DNA from: Sporosarcina sp. PTS2304
GTDB taxonomy: Bacteria; Bacillota; Bacilli; Bacillales_A; Planococcaceae
Assembly (NCBI RefSeq): GCF_003351785.1
Contig: NZ_CP031230.1
Location: forward strand, 3,200,501 to 3,264,500
DNA length: 64,000 nucleotides
Reading direction: 5' to 3'
The notes beneath the pieces were generated by a model. The model was not told the DNA's origin. It worked only from the letters and a program-made list of their open reading frames with translations, and searched no databases. Within the stretch, counting starts at the first letter, position 1. Every line of letters begins with the position of its first letter. Positions 43,277 through 52,485 of this stretch are shown in pieces. The translations under genes were made by a program, and so were the position numbers.

Positions 43277-43792
43277 ATGGAGGAATCTCATTTACCGCAA
43301 CAAGCACGTAATCAGTCGATAACCGTTGCGGTATTGACAATCAGTGATACGAGAACGGTGGAAAATGATAAGAGTGGTAAAGTTATTTGTGAGAAGTTGA
43401 TAGAGTCAGGGCACATTGTGAAGGATTATCGCATATGTCCAGACGAAGCAGAGCAGATGACGAAGCTATTGCACGAGTGGCGAGCTGATTCTTCTATTCA
43501 AGCGATGATTTTCACAGGTGGCACAGGAATCGGTGCACGCGATAGGACAGTCGAGACAGTAGCGCCTCATTTCACAAAGCCGCTGGATGGGTTTGGTGAG
43601 TTGTTCCGGTTTTTGAGTTATACGGAAGACGTAGGGTCAAAAGCGTTATTGAGCCGGGCGACTGCTGGAGCCATTGATTCGCAAGTGGTATTTTTATTGC
43701 CAGGCTCGTCGAAAGCTGTGACGCTCGCGATGGATAAGCTAATCGTGCCTGAGTTGCCGCATATTGTGCATGAATTGACGAAGCATTTGTAG
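43277..43792 (+). CDS. moaB: Molybdopterin adenylyltransferase MoaB
   Basis: A 171-residue MogA/MoaB-fold protein that adenylates molybdopterin before molybdate insertion. ILTISDTR-like start VAVLTISDTRTVENDKSG (about 16-33), the nucleotide loop MIFTGGTGIGARDRTVE (about 77-93) and LLPGSSKAVTLAMDKL are characteristic. ATG at 43277 has GGGGTG upstream and is preferred over GTG at 43268. It acts with MoeA encoded at 44.6 kb. Confidence 0.92.
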   Translation: MEESHLPQQARNQSITVAVLTISDTRTVENDKSGKVICEKLIESGHIVKDYRICPDEAEQMTKLLHEWRADSSIQAMIFTGGTGIGARDRTVETVAPHFTKPLDGFGELFRFLSYTEDVGSKALLSRATAGAIDSQVVFLLPGSSKAVTLAMDKLIVPELPHIVHELTKHL

Positions 43793-43798
43793 GGGCGT

Positions 43799-44037
43799 TA
43801 TGATCGCGTGTGGGTAGTCTATGAGCGGAGATCGCGTTTCTATGATCGCGTGTGGGTAGTCTATGAGCGGAGATCGTGTTTCTATGATCGCGTGTGGGTA
43901 GTCTATGAGCGGAGATCGCGTTTCTATGATCGCGTGTGGGTAGTCTATGAGCGGAGATCGCGTTTCTATGATCGCAAGTGTGCATTCTATGAGCGCATCC
44001 CACATTTCTATGAGCGACTCCCCCACTTCCATGATCA
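43799..44037 (-). repeat. 21-bp tandem repeat cluster 3 (12 copies, inverted orientation)
   Basis: TATGAGCG or TATGATCG recurs every 21 bp from 43799 to 44030; on the minus strand this is the CGCTCATA core of the other clusters. A 42-bp higher-order unit is again clear. It lies between moaB and the terminator of the converging moaC gene. Confidence 0.95.
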
Positions 44038-44065
44038 CACACTCCTCTCGCTAAGCAAAGGTCGA

Positions 44066-44101
44066 TAAAAAACGCGCGGGGGATTAGTCCGCGCGCGTGT
44101 A
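44066..44101 (-). terminator. Terminator of moaC
   Basis: On the minus strand ACGCGCGCGG and CCCCGCGCGT pair around ACTAATC (one mismatch), followed by a TTTTTT run. The stem overlaps the moaC stop codon. The plus strand lacks a comparable T run. Confidence 0.8.
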
Positions 44102-44584
44102 GTCTCCATTTTTTCCACCGGTTTTATGTTGAAGCATAGTGGGGCCGATGATCATTTCTTTGCCGGCCGCTTTACACATGTCATAAATTGTTAAAGCGGC
44201 TACGGAAGCGGCGGTGAGTGCTTCCATTTCGACGCCGGTAACGCCTTTTGTTTTAACGGTAGCTTCTATGAGCACCTCGTATTCAGGTTTTTGTTGATTA
44301 ATGATCCATTCAAAGCGAACATCGACGCCGGTGAGTGGCAGTGGATGACACATGGGAATGAGGGTGGCGGTATTTTTAGCAGCCATAATAGCAGCGACTT
44401 GTGCGACTGCGAAGACGTCTCCCTTTTTATTGGTGCCGTGGGTGATCTGTTCGTAAATCGATTCGTTGACAATTATAGAGGAGGTAGCAATTGCGGTGCG
44501 TAATGTGATTTCTTTGCTGGACACATCGACCATTTTCGCGCGGCCTTGTTCGTTAAAGTGAGTGAGTTCGGACATATTATTCAT
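44084..44584 (-). CDS. moaC: Cyclic pyranopterin monophosphate synthase MoaC
   Basis: A 166-residue enzyme that, after MoaA, forms cyclic pyranopterin monophosphate, the first stable molybdenum cofactor intermediate. Family motifs are [14 protein letters not shown] (about 18-31), the active-site region [12 protein letters not shown] (about 98-109) and [26 protein letters not shown] split between about 130 and 155. AGGATG precedes the start. It is transcribed away from moeA from a 50-bp shared region, the only mo gene in this cluster on the minus strand. Confidence 0.96.
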   Translation of the reverse strand: MNNMSELTHFNEQGRAKMVDVSSKEITLRTAIATSSIIVNESIYEQITHGTNKKGDVFAVAQVAAIMAAKNTATLIPMCHPLPLTGVDVRFEWIINQQKPEYEVLIEATVKTKGVTGVEMEALTAASVAALTIYDMCKAAGKEMIIGPTMLQHKTGGKNGDYTRAD

Positions 44585-44635
44585 CCTTTCAAATCATTGT
44601 ACTCGTAAGTATAACAAAAGAAAGAGGAGATGTAA

Positions 44636-45892
44636 GTGGTAGAAATTCGAAAGCCGATTCAAGTGGCGGAAGCAGTAGATCGTGTTATGTCGCATGTGCA
44701 ACAACTGGATACAGAACTTCTCTCATTGGAACATACATATGGCCGCATACTGGCGGAGCCGATTGTGGCAAAACATGATGTCCCTCCGTTTGATCGGTCG
44801 CCGTATGATGGCTTTGCGATTCGTGCAGAGGATTCAGCAGGTGCGTCGGGCAATGAACGTAAATCATTTCAAGTGATCGGAGAAATTGGTGCGGGGCATG
44901 TGGCGGATCGTCCGATAGAACGAGGGGAAGCGTTTCGTATTATGACTGGCGCCCTCATTCCGGAGCAGGCCGATGCGGTCGTCATGCTCGAGCAAACGGT
45001 GGAAACTGACACGGGCTTTACGTTGCGGAAACCATTTGACGCGGGGGAGAATATTTCGCGGCAAGGAGAAGACGCGAAGGAAGGCGACCAGCTGATTGAA
45101 GCAGGGACGATTATCCATCCCGGCACGATTGCTTTGCTTGCAACGTTCGGCTATTCGCACGTGCGAGTGGCTAAAAAGCCGATTGCAGGAGTGTTGTCTA
45201 CGGGTACGGAGTTGCTTAATGTGGAAGATGAATTGATGCCGGGGAAAATCCGGAATTCCAACGGTCCTATGATTCGTGCGCAATTGGCGAGAATGGGAAT
45301 TGAAGCCAAGTCCTACGGGATGATGGAAGATGATTTGGATGCATGTACTGAAATTGTTGAACGTGCGCTGAAAGAGACAGATGTACTCATCACGACTGGC
45401 GGGGTGTCGGTTGGAGATTATGATTATTTACCGGCTATTTATGAACGTCTCGGAGCGAAAGTACTGTTCAATAAAGTGGCGATGCGTCCAGGAAGTGTGA
45501 CGACGGTTGCGGTGCTAGGCAATAAATTTTTATTCGGTTTATCCGGAAATCCGTCCGCATGTTTTACAGGATTTGAGCTGTTTACACGTCCCGCAATTTT
45601 AGCGATGATGGGTTGTAAAGCACCGTATATGCCGAGAATTCAAGCAACTTTAGGTGAAGATTTCAAAAAGGCGAATCCGTTCACTCGTTTCGTTCGTGCA
45701 ACGTGGGAAATGACGGCACAAGGAATTGTCGCAACACCTGCTGGGTTTAATAAATCGAGTGCAGTGTCTTCGATTGCGCGTGGAAATTGTATCATTGTTT
45801 TACCGAGCGGAACACGCGGCTTTGAAAGCGGAATGACAGTGGACGTTTTATTATTAGGCGCAGAACAGGGCGTAGAGCAGTGGGATCTATGA
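44636..45892 (+). CDS. moeA: Molybdopterin molybdenumtransferase MoeA
   Basis: A 418-residue enzyme that inserts molybdate into adenylated molybdopterin. PPFDRSPYDGFAIRAED (about 44-60), GEAFRIMTGA, VSVGDYDYLP with TTGG before it (about 256-268), and LFGLSGNPSACF (about 299-310) are the conserved blocks. The GTG start follows AAGAGGAGAT. It opens the five-gene run moeA-mobB-moaE-moaD-mobA, each overlapping the next by 4 nt, and moaA follows closely. Confidence 0.95.
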   Translation: MVEIRKPIQVAEAVDRVMSHVQQLDTELLSLEHTYGRILAEPIVAKHDVPPFDRSPYDGFAIRAEDSAGASGNERKSFQVIGEIGAGHVADRPIERGEAFRIMTGALIPEQADAVVMLEQTVETDTGFTLRKPFDAGENISRQGEDAKEGDQLIEAGTIIHPGTIALLATFGYSHVRVAKKPIAGVLSTGTELLNVEDELMPGKIRNSNGPMIRAQLARMGIEAKSYGMMEDDLDACTEIVERALKETDVLITTGGVSVGDYDYLPAIYERLGAKVLFNKVAMRPGSVTTVAVLGNKFLFGLSGNPSACFTGFELFTRPAILAMMGCKAPYMPRIQATLGEDFKKANPFTRFVRATWEMTAQGIVATPAGFNKSSAVSSIARGNCIIVLPSGTRGFESGMTVDVLLLGAEQGVEQWDL

Positions 45893-46359
45893 AGACGCTT
45901 CATGTTGTTGGTTATAAAAACAGCGGAAAAACGACGTTGATTACACATTGGATTACGCTATTGCAAGAATGGGGCTTTGAAGTGGCGGTACTGAAGCATC
46001 ATGGCCACGGCGGCTTGCCTGAACTGCCGCCAGCTCATACCGATACGATGCAGTTTTTGGCGGCCGGAGCCGTCTCTACCGTAGTGGCAGGCGGCGGTAT
46101 GATACAATTGATGCAACAGAAAGAACGTTCATTTCAAGAACTAAAGGCATTGGCGGCTTCGAATCGGCCGGATGTGTTGTTGATAGAAGGCTATAAACAG
46201 GAGATCGGTGAAAAAATCGTACTCATCCGCAATGAAGAAGATCGTGAACAATTACAGACGTTGCGAGGAGTGTTGCACGTAGCACGAACAGAGACGCTCT
46301 TTTCGGACAATACTGCACTTGACGACTGGTTGTGGCGATGGATGGAGGAAGTCATATGA
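45889..46359 (+). CDS. mobB: Molybdopterin-guanine dinucleotide biosynthesis adaptor MobB
   Basis: A 156-residue P-loop GTPase with GYKNSGKTTL (about 7-16) and LIEGYKQE (about 96). It aids MobA in making the bis-MGD form needed by NarG. ATG at 45889 overlaps the moeA stop (ATGA), and the in-frame GTG nine bases earlier is less likely. Confidence 0.92.
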   Translation: MKTLHVVGYKNSGKTTLITHWITLLQEWGFEVAVLKHHGHGGLPELPPAHTDTMQFLAAGAVSTVVAGGGMIQLMQQKERSFQELKALAASNRPDVLLIEGYKQEIGEKIVLIRNEEDREQLQTLRGVLHVARTETLFSDNTALDDWLWRWMEEVI

Positions 46360-46802
46360 AGCGTTTTGAAATAGTAGATACCCCTATTGATCCGCAAGCG
46401 TACAGCGATCTCGTTCTGCATCCTGCAGCTGGGGCCGTGACGGTCTTTACGGGGCATGTACGCGAATGGACACATGGAGTGCGAACGCTCTATTTGGCAT
46501 ATGAAGCATATATTCCGATGGCGGAGAAGAAATTGGCAGAAATCGGCGCGGAAATGGAAGAAAAGTGGCCAGGTGTACAAGTGGCGATGGCGCATCGGAT
46601 TGGTGAGTTGAAAATATCGGATATTGCGGTCGTCATCGCGGTTTCTTCTCCACACCGGAAAGAAGCGTACGAGGCAAATGAATATGCGATTGAACGTATT
46701 AAAGAAGTAGTTCCCATTTGGAAAAAGGAAATTTGGGAAGATGGGGAAGAATGGATCGGCGCACAGAAGAAATATCCGGAGAAAGGAAGCGGGAAACAAT
46801 GA
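46356..46802 (+). CDS. moaE: Molybdopterin synthase catalytic subunit MoaE
   Basis: A 148-residue large subunit that transfers sulfur from thiocarboxylated MoaD to precursor Z. Motifs FTGHVREWTHGVRTLYLAYEAY divided at about 30-50, AMAHRIGELKISDIAVVIAV, and HRKEAYEANEYAIERIK with WKKEIWEDG near the C-terminus fit the family. ATG at 46356 follows GGAGGAAG and overlaps mobB by 4 nt. Confidence 0.95.
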   Translation: MKRFEIVDTPIDPQAYSDLVLHPAAGAVTVFTGHVREWTHGVRTLYLAYEAYIPMAEKKLAEIGAEMEEKWPGVQVAMAHRIGELKISDIAVVIAVSSPHRKEAYEANEYAIERIKEVVPIWKKEIWEDGEEWIGAQKKYPEKGSGKQ

Positions 46803-47032
46803 TTACAGTTCATTATTTTGCGAGATTGCGTGAGCTCACGGGTAAAGGAGAGGAATCTTTGGAACGTGCTTCCCTGACGGTGGAAGAATTGCTTGACTGG
46901 GCGGAAGAGACGTATCCAGGATTCGGAAAAGAGACTATTCACGTAGCAGTAAATGAGGAATATGCGCGTAAAGATGATGTGATTCAATCAGGCGATGTCT
47001 GTGCATTCATCCCGCCGGTAAGTGGTGGATGA
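46799..47032 (+). CDS. moaD: Molybdopterin synthase sulfur carrier subunit MoaD
   Basis: A 77-residue ubiquitin-like sulfur carrier beginning MITVHYFARLRELTG and ending PPVSGG, the Gly-Gly tail that is adenylated by MoeB and thiocarboxylated. ATG at 46799 overlaps the moaE stop; a longer open frame upstream lies within moaE and is not used. Confidence 0.95.
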   Translation: MITVHYFARLRELTGKGEESLERASLTVEELLDWAEETYPGFGKETIHVAVNEEYARKDDVIQSGDVCAFIPPVSGG

Positions 47033-47598
47033 AAACAGTAGGAATTGTATTGGCTGGCGGGCAGTCGAGACGCTTTGGCGAACCGAAAGCTTTTGCGGAA
47101 TTTGAAGGAAAACCGTTTTACGAGTACTCGGTAGAATCGCTTCGACCATTTTGCGAAGAAATTGTAGTCGTGACTCGACCGGAGTTTGTAGACCGTTTTC
47201 CTATAGATGTTCATGTCACGACAGATATAGAGAACTTTGCAGGGATGGGTCCGTTGGCTGGTATATTAACGGCTATGGAACAGCTCGATGCAGAGCGGTA
47301 TATAGTGTTGCCGTGCGATATGCCGTTCATGGATCGTCACGTGATGGATCGTTTATTGCAACGTCACTCGACGGATGTGACGGGAGTCGTAGTGGAAGGA
47401 AAGCTTCATCCGTTAGTGTCCGTTTGGAATCGCAGAGTGAAGCCGACTATTCGTCAGGCGTTGCTAGAAAACAACCGGCGCGTGATGTATGTACAAGCAC
47501 TTCATCATATAGAGTGGATAGAAGGAATTTTATTGACAGATCAACCGGAGCTTGCATTTAAAAATGTCAACACGCCATGTGAACTAGAGAGGGGATGA
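47029..47598 (+). CDS. mobA: Molybdenum cofactor guanylyltransferase MobA
   Basis: A 189-residue nucleotidyltransferase adding GMP to molybdopterin. The GTP-binding start is [18 protein letters not shown] (about 4-21), with the metal site [12 protein letters not shown] (about 87-98) and HPLVSVWN (about 125). It overlaps moaD by 4 nt. NarG needs bis-MGD, matching its presence here. Confidence 0.94.
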   Translation: MKTVGIVLAGGQSRRFGEPKAFAEFEGKPFYEYSVESLRPFCEEIVVVTRPEFVDRFPIDVHVTTDIENFAGMGPLAGILTAMEQLDAERYIVLPCDMPFMDRHVMDRLLQRHSTDVTGVVVEGKLHPLVSVWNRRVKPTIRQALLENNRRVMYVQALHHIEWIEGILLTDQPELAFKNVNTPCELERG

Positions 47599-47602
47599 GG
47601 GA

Positions 47603-48613
47603 ATGGACGCCATCGTTGATCAACTGGGACGGCCGATTCGGGATTTGCGGATTTCGGTGACAGACCGTTGCAATTTTCGCTGTACGTACTGCATGCCGAA
47701 GGAAATATTCGGTGATGACTTTATGTTTTTGGCGAAAAATGAGTTGCTGTCATTTGAAGAACTGGAACGCCTGGCACGCATATTCGCAAAATTGGGTGTG
47801 AAAAAGCTGCGTCTGACGGGTGGAGAACCGCTAATGCGACGTAATTTGCCGGAGTTGATCCAGAAGCTACACGACATCGAAGGAATTGAAGACATCGGAT
47901 TGACGACGAATGCCGTTCTGCTCGGACAATATGCGCAGTCGCTCTACGATGCCGGGTTGCGCCGCTTGAATATTAGTTTGGATGCGCTCGATGCGAAACT
48001 ATTCGGTCAGATCAATGGCCGTGGCATTTCACCTGAACTCGTTCTGAAAAATATTGCAAAAGCACAAGACATTGGCTTTACGATTAAAGTGAATATGGTC
48101 GTGCAAAAAGGTGTCAATGAAAGCGAAATCCTCCCGATGGCAGCATATTTTAAAGAGCGCGGGATCACATTACGTTACATTGAATTCATGGATGTCGGCA
48201 ATGACAACGGCTGGAGTTTTGAGAAAGTCGTAACGAAGAAAGAAATTTATGAGATGCTATCAGAAGTGTATGAGATGGAACCGGCGGAAGAAGAATACTA
48301 CGGAGAAGTCGCCAAACGATACCGCTACAAGGACAGCGATGCAGAAGTAGGGTTCATCACGTCGGTATCGGAATCGTTTTGTTCTACTTGTACGAGATCT
48401 CGTTTGTCTTCTGAAGGGAAATTGTATACTTGTTTATTCGCATCGGAAGGCTTTGATATTCGTGAATTACTTCGTTCGGGCAAGACAGATGAAGAATTAT
48501 ACGAAGAAATCGCCACTGTGTGGAGAGGGCGTACAGACCGCTATTCTGATGAACGGACTGAGCAGACGGTGAAAAACCGAAAGAAAATTGATATGAACTA
48601 TATTGGCGGGTGA
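47603..48613 (+). CDS. moaA: GTP 3-prime,8-cyclase MoaA (radical SAM)
   Basis: A 336-residue radical SAM enzyme, first step of molybdenum cofactor synthesis. The SAM cluster is CNFRCTYC (C23, C27, C30). [11 protein letters not shown] is near 73-83. The second cluster lies in [20 protein letters not shown] (about 255-274). The usual C-terminal GG tail is present (MNYIGG). It follows mobA by 4 nt. Confidence 0.96.
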   Translation: MDAIVDQLGRPIRDLRISVTDRCNFRCTYCMPKEIFGDDFMFLAKNELLSFEELERLARIFAKLGVKKLRLTGGEPLMRRNLPELIQKLHDIEGIEDIGLTTNAVLLGQYAQSLYDAGLRRLNISLDALDAKLFGQINGRGISPELVLKNIAKAQDIGFTIKVNMVVQKGVNESEILPMAAYFKERGITLRYIEFMDVGNDNGWSFEKVVTKKEIYEMLSEVYEMEPAEEEYYGEVAKRYRYKDSDAEVGFITSVSESFCSTCTRSRLSSEGKLYTCLFASEGFDIRELLRSGKTDEELYEEIATVWRGRTDRYSDERTEQTVKNRKKIDMNYIGG

Positions 48614-48626
48614 AGGAGCGAATAAA

Positions 48627-49592
48627 GTGAAACCTATATTGTATATTTGCCGGGAGATGCCCGAAGAAATGGTGGCGCCTCTTCGTGAGTTTTATGAAGT
48701 GGATATGTGGCCATCTACAAGTGAAGCGGTGCCACGAGAGGTTTTGCTGGAAAAAGTCGCCACTGCCACTGCATTGTGGGTCGTTATTTCAGATCGAATC
48801 GATCAAGAAGTGCTGGACGCAGCTCCTGAGTTGAAAATCATCGTCAATATGGCGGTCGGCTACAATCATATTTTAGTGGAAGAAGCGCGAGCACGTGGAA
48901 TTATTGTCACGAACACGCCGGATGTGCTGACAGAGACGACAGCCGATTTGGCATTCGCATTATTGATGGCCACGGCACGCGATATGATGGGTGCGGAAAA
49001 AGCGATGCGTGCAGGTAAATGGACTTCGTGGGAGCCACTCGGCTTCACGGGAGTAGACGTTTATGGATCGACGCTTGGCATTATTGGGATGGGGCGTATC
49101 GGGGAAGCGGTGATGCGCCGGGCAAAAGCGTTTAATATGAACGTGCTCTATCACAATCGCAGAAGGAAGCCGGGAGTGGAAGACATGCATGGCTGTAGGT
49201 ATGCTACTCTTGAAACATTACTTTCGAACTCTGATTTTGTGCTTGTGCTCGTACCGTTTAGCGAGGAAACAAAAGGCATTATCGGTGCCGAAGAGATAGG
49301 CATGATGAAAGAGACTGCAATTTTAGTCAATGTATCACGTGGCGGAATTGTCGATGAAACAGCGCTATTTAAGGCGTTGCAATCACATACTATACGAGCG
49401 GCGGGCTTAGATGTATTTGAGATAGAACCGTTGCCGATGGATTCGCCATTATTGACGTTACCGAATATAACTGTGCTCCCACACATCGGAAGTGCAACGA
49501 TTAAAACGCGGTTAGCGATGATCAGTCTCAACCAAAAAGCACTTCTCGCATTTGCTAAAGGAGAAGAACCGAACCATCAGGTGATGAAATAA
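48627..49592 (+). CDS. D-2-hydroxyacid dehydrogenase (glyoxylate/hydroxypyruvate reductase type)
   Basis: A 321-residue NAD(P)-dependent oxidoreductase. The Rossmann motif is GIIGMGRIGEAVMRRA (about 152-167), with catalytic Arg in VNVSRGGIVDE (about 235), Glu in LDVFEIEPLP and His in LPHIGSAT (about 286). It resembles GyaR-type glyoxylate reductases. GTG at 48627 after AAGGAGCG is the better start; an upstream TTG is inside moaA. It appears to be the last gene of the mo operon with a terminator after it. The link with molybdenum cofactor is unclear; it may pair with the glycerate kinase at 22 kb. Confidence 0.88.
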   Translation: MKPILYICREMPEEMVAPLREFYEVDMWPSTSEAVPREVLLEKVATATALWVVISDRIDQEVLDAAPELKIIVNMAVGYNHILVEEARARGIIVTNTPDVLTETTADLAFALLMATARDMMGAEKAMRAGKWTSWEPLGFTGVDVYGSTLGIIGMGRIGEAVMRRAKAFNMNVLYHNRRRKPGVEDMHGCRYATLETLLSNSDFVLVLVPFSEETKGIIGAEEIGMMKETAILVNVSRGGIVDETALFKALQSHTIRAAGLDVFEIEPLPMDSPLLTLPNITVLPHIGSATIKTRLAMISLNQKALLAFAKGEEPNHQVMK

Positions 49593-49642
49593 AGTAGATA
49601 TGTAAAACCGCGCAAGAAAGAGGCCGGGACATACCTTGCAGA

Positions 49643-49679
49643 AAGCGTAAAGGACACTTCATCCTTTACGCTTTTTTGT
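49643..49679 (+). terminator. Terminator of the mo operon
   Basis: AAAGCGTAAAGGA and TCCTTTACGCTTT form a 13-bp perfect stem around CACTTCA, followed by TTTGT. Confidence 0.9.
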
Positions 49680-49872
49680 GTAGCCATTAGTAATTATCTT
49701 TTGAAACATCAGAGTGTACCCGAGCGGAAAAATACAGACAAGCAAAGATATGCTCTCAATACGTCGCTTATGCCCGTGAAAGCCCTACTTTGCAACGACT
49801 TTTCCTGTGAGGTTTAGCGCAAGAGACCCCACAGAAGCGCAGAGAAGTGGATTCGTCATGTTCCAGCCTCTT
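49680..49872. other. Gene-free interval
   Basis: No supported gene, terminator or repeat between the mo operon terminator and the end of the tetR-type gene. Confidence 0.4.
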
Positions 49873-50748
49873 TTATTCTGTCTTGTCGATGAATAACCAC
49901 ATCGCAGCGGATAGTTCAATCGCTTGTAACTGCCATTCCGTACCTTCGAATGCTTGGCGGAACGAGCGAACGACGGATTCGAGCAAATACGTACGTGGGC
50001 TGTCAGTAGAAAGTTCCTCCAATAAAAACAATGCATATTGCTTTCCGTTAGTGTTCGGTATGTCTTGACTGAACAGTTGCAGCTTTTCTATTAGTACTTC
50101 TTGTGTCAAAGGATGCATCTCCGCGCTTGTCAAAATATTCTCCACTGTATCTAGCGGCAAGAAAGACGATTGGCGCTCGATCATATCGGGAATCACTACT
50201 TCCATTCGCTGCATGACGAATGTGACGAGTTGTTTCGTATTGATCTCTTCCGCACTCGAACTTTTCATGATATTCAAGGAATGTTGGATAAAACCGACGA
50301 GCAACGAAGCGCAATCGAATGCATATGCTTTGATGTCCTCGCCATAAATATCGCTCAACCGTTTGGCTATCCACGCCAACTCTCTAAAGTGCATCTGCCG
50401 AACGAACTCTCGCAACTCATCGTCTGGAGAATGAACGACAGTCTCAAAAAGTGGCAATAAGTTTTGTTGCCGATTCATCGACAAACGGATATGGATCTGT
50501 TCGGAAAGCAACTCGATATCAGTCAAATCCTTGCCGATTGCTAATTCATTGCGACGCAGGAAGGATACATAGTACGCATCTCGTAAAATAGCCATCAAAC
50601 ATTCATTTTTGGATGAAAAGTAATTGTAAAATGTTCCTTTTGAGATATGGGCTTCATCTAGGATGTCTTGTATAGAAGTCGCTTGGAAGCCATTGTCGAT
50701 AAATAGCTGTTTGGCAGTTAGCAACACTTGTTTTTTTCGATCATTCAT
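49873..50748 (-). CDS. TetR-family transcriptional regulator
   Basis: A 291-residue regulator, longer than the common 190-220. The N-terminal helix-turn-helix (about 5-50) shows LFIDNGFQATSIQDILDEA and SKGTFYNYFSSKNEC. The rest is a helical ligand-binding domain with an extended C-terminus. It is divergent from a DHA2 efflux pump gene, the classic arrangement of a drug-responsive repressor and its target. A palindrome between them is a candidate operator. Confidence 0.9.
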   Translation of the reverse strand: MNDRKKQVLLTAKQLFIDNGFQATSIQDILDEAHISKGTFYNYFSSKNECLMAILRDAYYVSFLRRNELAIGKDLTDIELLSEQIHIRLSMNRQQNLLPLFETVVHSPDDELREFVRQMHFRELAWIAKRLSDIYGEDIKAYAFDCASLLVGFIQHSLNIMKSSSAEEINTKQLVTFVMQRMEVVIPDMIERQSSFLPLDTVENILTSAEMHPLTQEVLIEKLQLFSQDIPNTNGKQYALFLLEELSTDSPRTYLLESVVRSFRQAFEGTEWQLQAIELSAAMWLFIDKTE

Positions 50749-50778
50749 AGTCTATCACCTGTATCTATTTGAATTGTT

Positions 50779-50802
50779 TATACTAACGGTATATCTAGTA
50801 TA
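50779..50802. promoter_or_regulatory. Candidate TetR operator palindrome
   Basis: TATACTA and TAGTATA form perfect 7-bp inverted arms with a 10-bp spacer, positioned 31-54 bp before the regulator start. Size and symmetry suit a TetR dimer. Confidence 0.55.
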
Positions 50803-50855
50803 GTAACTCGAAAAAGCTTTTATATCAACTAATTTTGACCTCCGATATTTTTTAG

Positions 50856-50884
50856 TTGAATTAATTAGACTATAGGTATAAAAT
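50856..50884 (+). promoter_or_regulatory. Candidate promoter of the efflux gene
   Basis: TTGAAT at 50856-50861 and TAAAAT at 50879-50884 with a 17-bp spacer, 40 bp before the ATG at 50924. Confidence 0.5.
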
Positions 50885-50923
50885 AAGTTTCTGCTCATAT
50901 TTATAAGTTTACAGGAGGATATT

Positions 50924-52414
50924 ATGGAAGAAACATTAGATATTAAAAAAATGCACGAAAACCCTCCTTATGGGGTCATTGCGATTTTGTTTATCGGGGC
51001 TTTTGTGGCCATTTTGAACAATACATTACTGAATATTGCACTACCTGTCATTATGAATGAATTTTCTATCAGACCGTCAGACGTTCAGTGGCTGACTACT
51101 GGATTTATGTTAGTGAATGGGATTTTAATTCCTGCTAGTGCGTTTTTTATACAAAAGTTTACAAATAAAAAGATCTTCTTAACGGCTATGGTATTGTTTT
51201 CGTTAGGGACGTTTTTAGCAATTGTGGCGCCTACTTTTAACTTATTGATAGTGGCGCGCATGATTCAAGCGAGTGGTTCTGCGTTGATGATGCCTTTACT
51301 GATGAATGTAATGTTGACGGCATTCCCGATCGAGAAACGCGGGACAGCGCTTGGGATGTTCGGCTTGGTCATGTTCACTGCACCTGCCATCGGTCCGACA
51401 TTGTCAGGTTGGGTCGTTGAACATTATTCATGGCGTACGTTATTCGTCATCGTCTTACCGATCGCGTTGGCAACGATTGTTATTGCGATTTTCAAAATGA
51501 AGAATATTACTCCAAATCGTGATGTGAAATTGGATGTACTGTCACTCATCCTTTCGAGCATAGGTTTTGGTGGCTTGCTGTACGGCTTCAGTTCTGCAGG
51601 TGAAAAAGGCTGGAATGCGGTGGAAGTATACGGAACGATTGCGGTGGGGACGCTCGCATTAATTATATTCGTCGTGAAACAATTGAATATGAAAGAACCG
51701 ATGCTCGATTTTAAAATATATAAGCACCCGATGTTCGCTCTCGCCTCTATTATTTCAATTGTTCTATCCATTGCTATGTTTTCAGGAATGATTTTAACTC
51801 CTTTATACGTCCAAAGTGTTCGGGGAATTTCTCCATTCCACGCAGGCTTGCTCATGCTACCTGGTGCAGTCGTCATGGGAATCATGTCGCCGATTACCGG
51901 TAAGCTTTTCGATAAATACGGACCGCGTGCATTAGCTTACACCGGCTTGAGCATCTCGGCGATCACTACGTATTATCTCAGCCGCTTGCAACTGGATACG
52001 GGGTATTATTACTTGATGATGATCTACACGATTCGGATGTTCGGCTTGTCTATGGTGACGATGCCGATTATGACGAATGGTATGAATTCATTGCCCATGA
52101 AGTCCAATCCGCATGGAACAGCGATGAATAATACGTTGCAACAAGTGTCTGGAGCGATTGGTTCTGCATTGTTGCTAACCATTATGACTAATCGCTTAGA
52201 GAAGTCAGCTGCGGAAATGGTCGCGTCAGGAGCGGCTAATTCAATCTCCAAAGAAGAAATTGGTCGAATTGCTATGCTCGACGGAGTGAATCATGCATTC
52301 TTCATCTCGACACTCATTACAGTCGGCGCTTTACTGCTAGCGCTTTTCATCAAACGGGTCGTTCCGCCGAAGTTTGCTCCTCTAACGGAAGAGTTGAAAC
52401 AATCGGAAAAATAG
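50924..52414 (+). CDS. DHA2-family multidrug efflux transporter (EmrB/QacA type)
   Basis: A 496-residue major facilitator with 14 predicted membrane segments that exports drugs using the proton gradient. LNIALPVIMNEF near the N-terminus, WLTTGFMLVNGILIPASAF, and motif C-like GPTLSGWVVEHYSWR (about 151-165) are typical of the EmrB/LmrB group. AGGAGG precedes the ATG. Divergent TetR control is likely. Substrates are unknown. Confidence 0.92.
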   Translation: MEETLDIKKMHENPPYGVIAILFIGAFVAILNNTLLNIALPVIMNEFSIRPSDVQWLTTGFMLVNGILIPASAFFIQKFTNKKIFLTAMVLFSLGTFLAIVAPTFNLLIVARMIQASGSALMMPLLMNVMLTAFPIEKRGTALGMFGLVMFTAPAIGPTLSGWVVEHYSWRTLFVIVLPIALATIVIAIFKMKNITPNRDVKLDVLSLILSSIGFGGLLYGFSSAGEKGWNAVEVYGTIAVGTLALIIFVVKQLNMKEPMLDFKIYKHPMFALASIISIVLSIAMFSGMILTPLYVQSVRGISPFHAGLLMLPGAVVMGIMSPITGKLFDKYGPRALAYTGLSISAITTYYLSRLQLDTGYYYLMMIYTIRMFGLSMVTMPIMTNGMNSLPMKSNPHGTAMNNTLQQVSGAIGSALLLTIMTNRLEKSAAEMVASGAANSISKEEIGRIAMLDGVNHAFFISTLITVGALLLALFIKRVVPPKFAPLTEELKQSEK

Positions 52415-52417
52415 AAT

Positions 52418-52463
52418 TGAAAGCTCCGTGTGCCTCAACGCATGCGGAGCTTCTTTTTTTTGT
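52418..52463 (+). terminator. Terminator of the efflux gene
   Basis: GAAAGCTCCG with TGTGC and GCATG with CGGAGCTTC pair around CTCAAC, followed by a long T run. Confidence 0.85.
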
Positions 52464-52485
52464 GTTATAGTAAAAAGAAAAGGTT

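Noticed and set aside
43799-44037. Possible CRISPR array
   Set aside because: The unit is only 21 bp with 12 variable bases, cores are not separated by unique spacers of normal length, and no cas gene is present.
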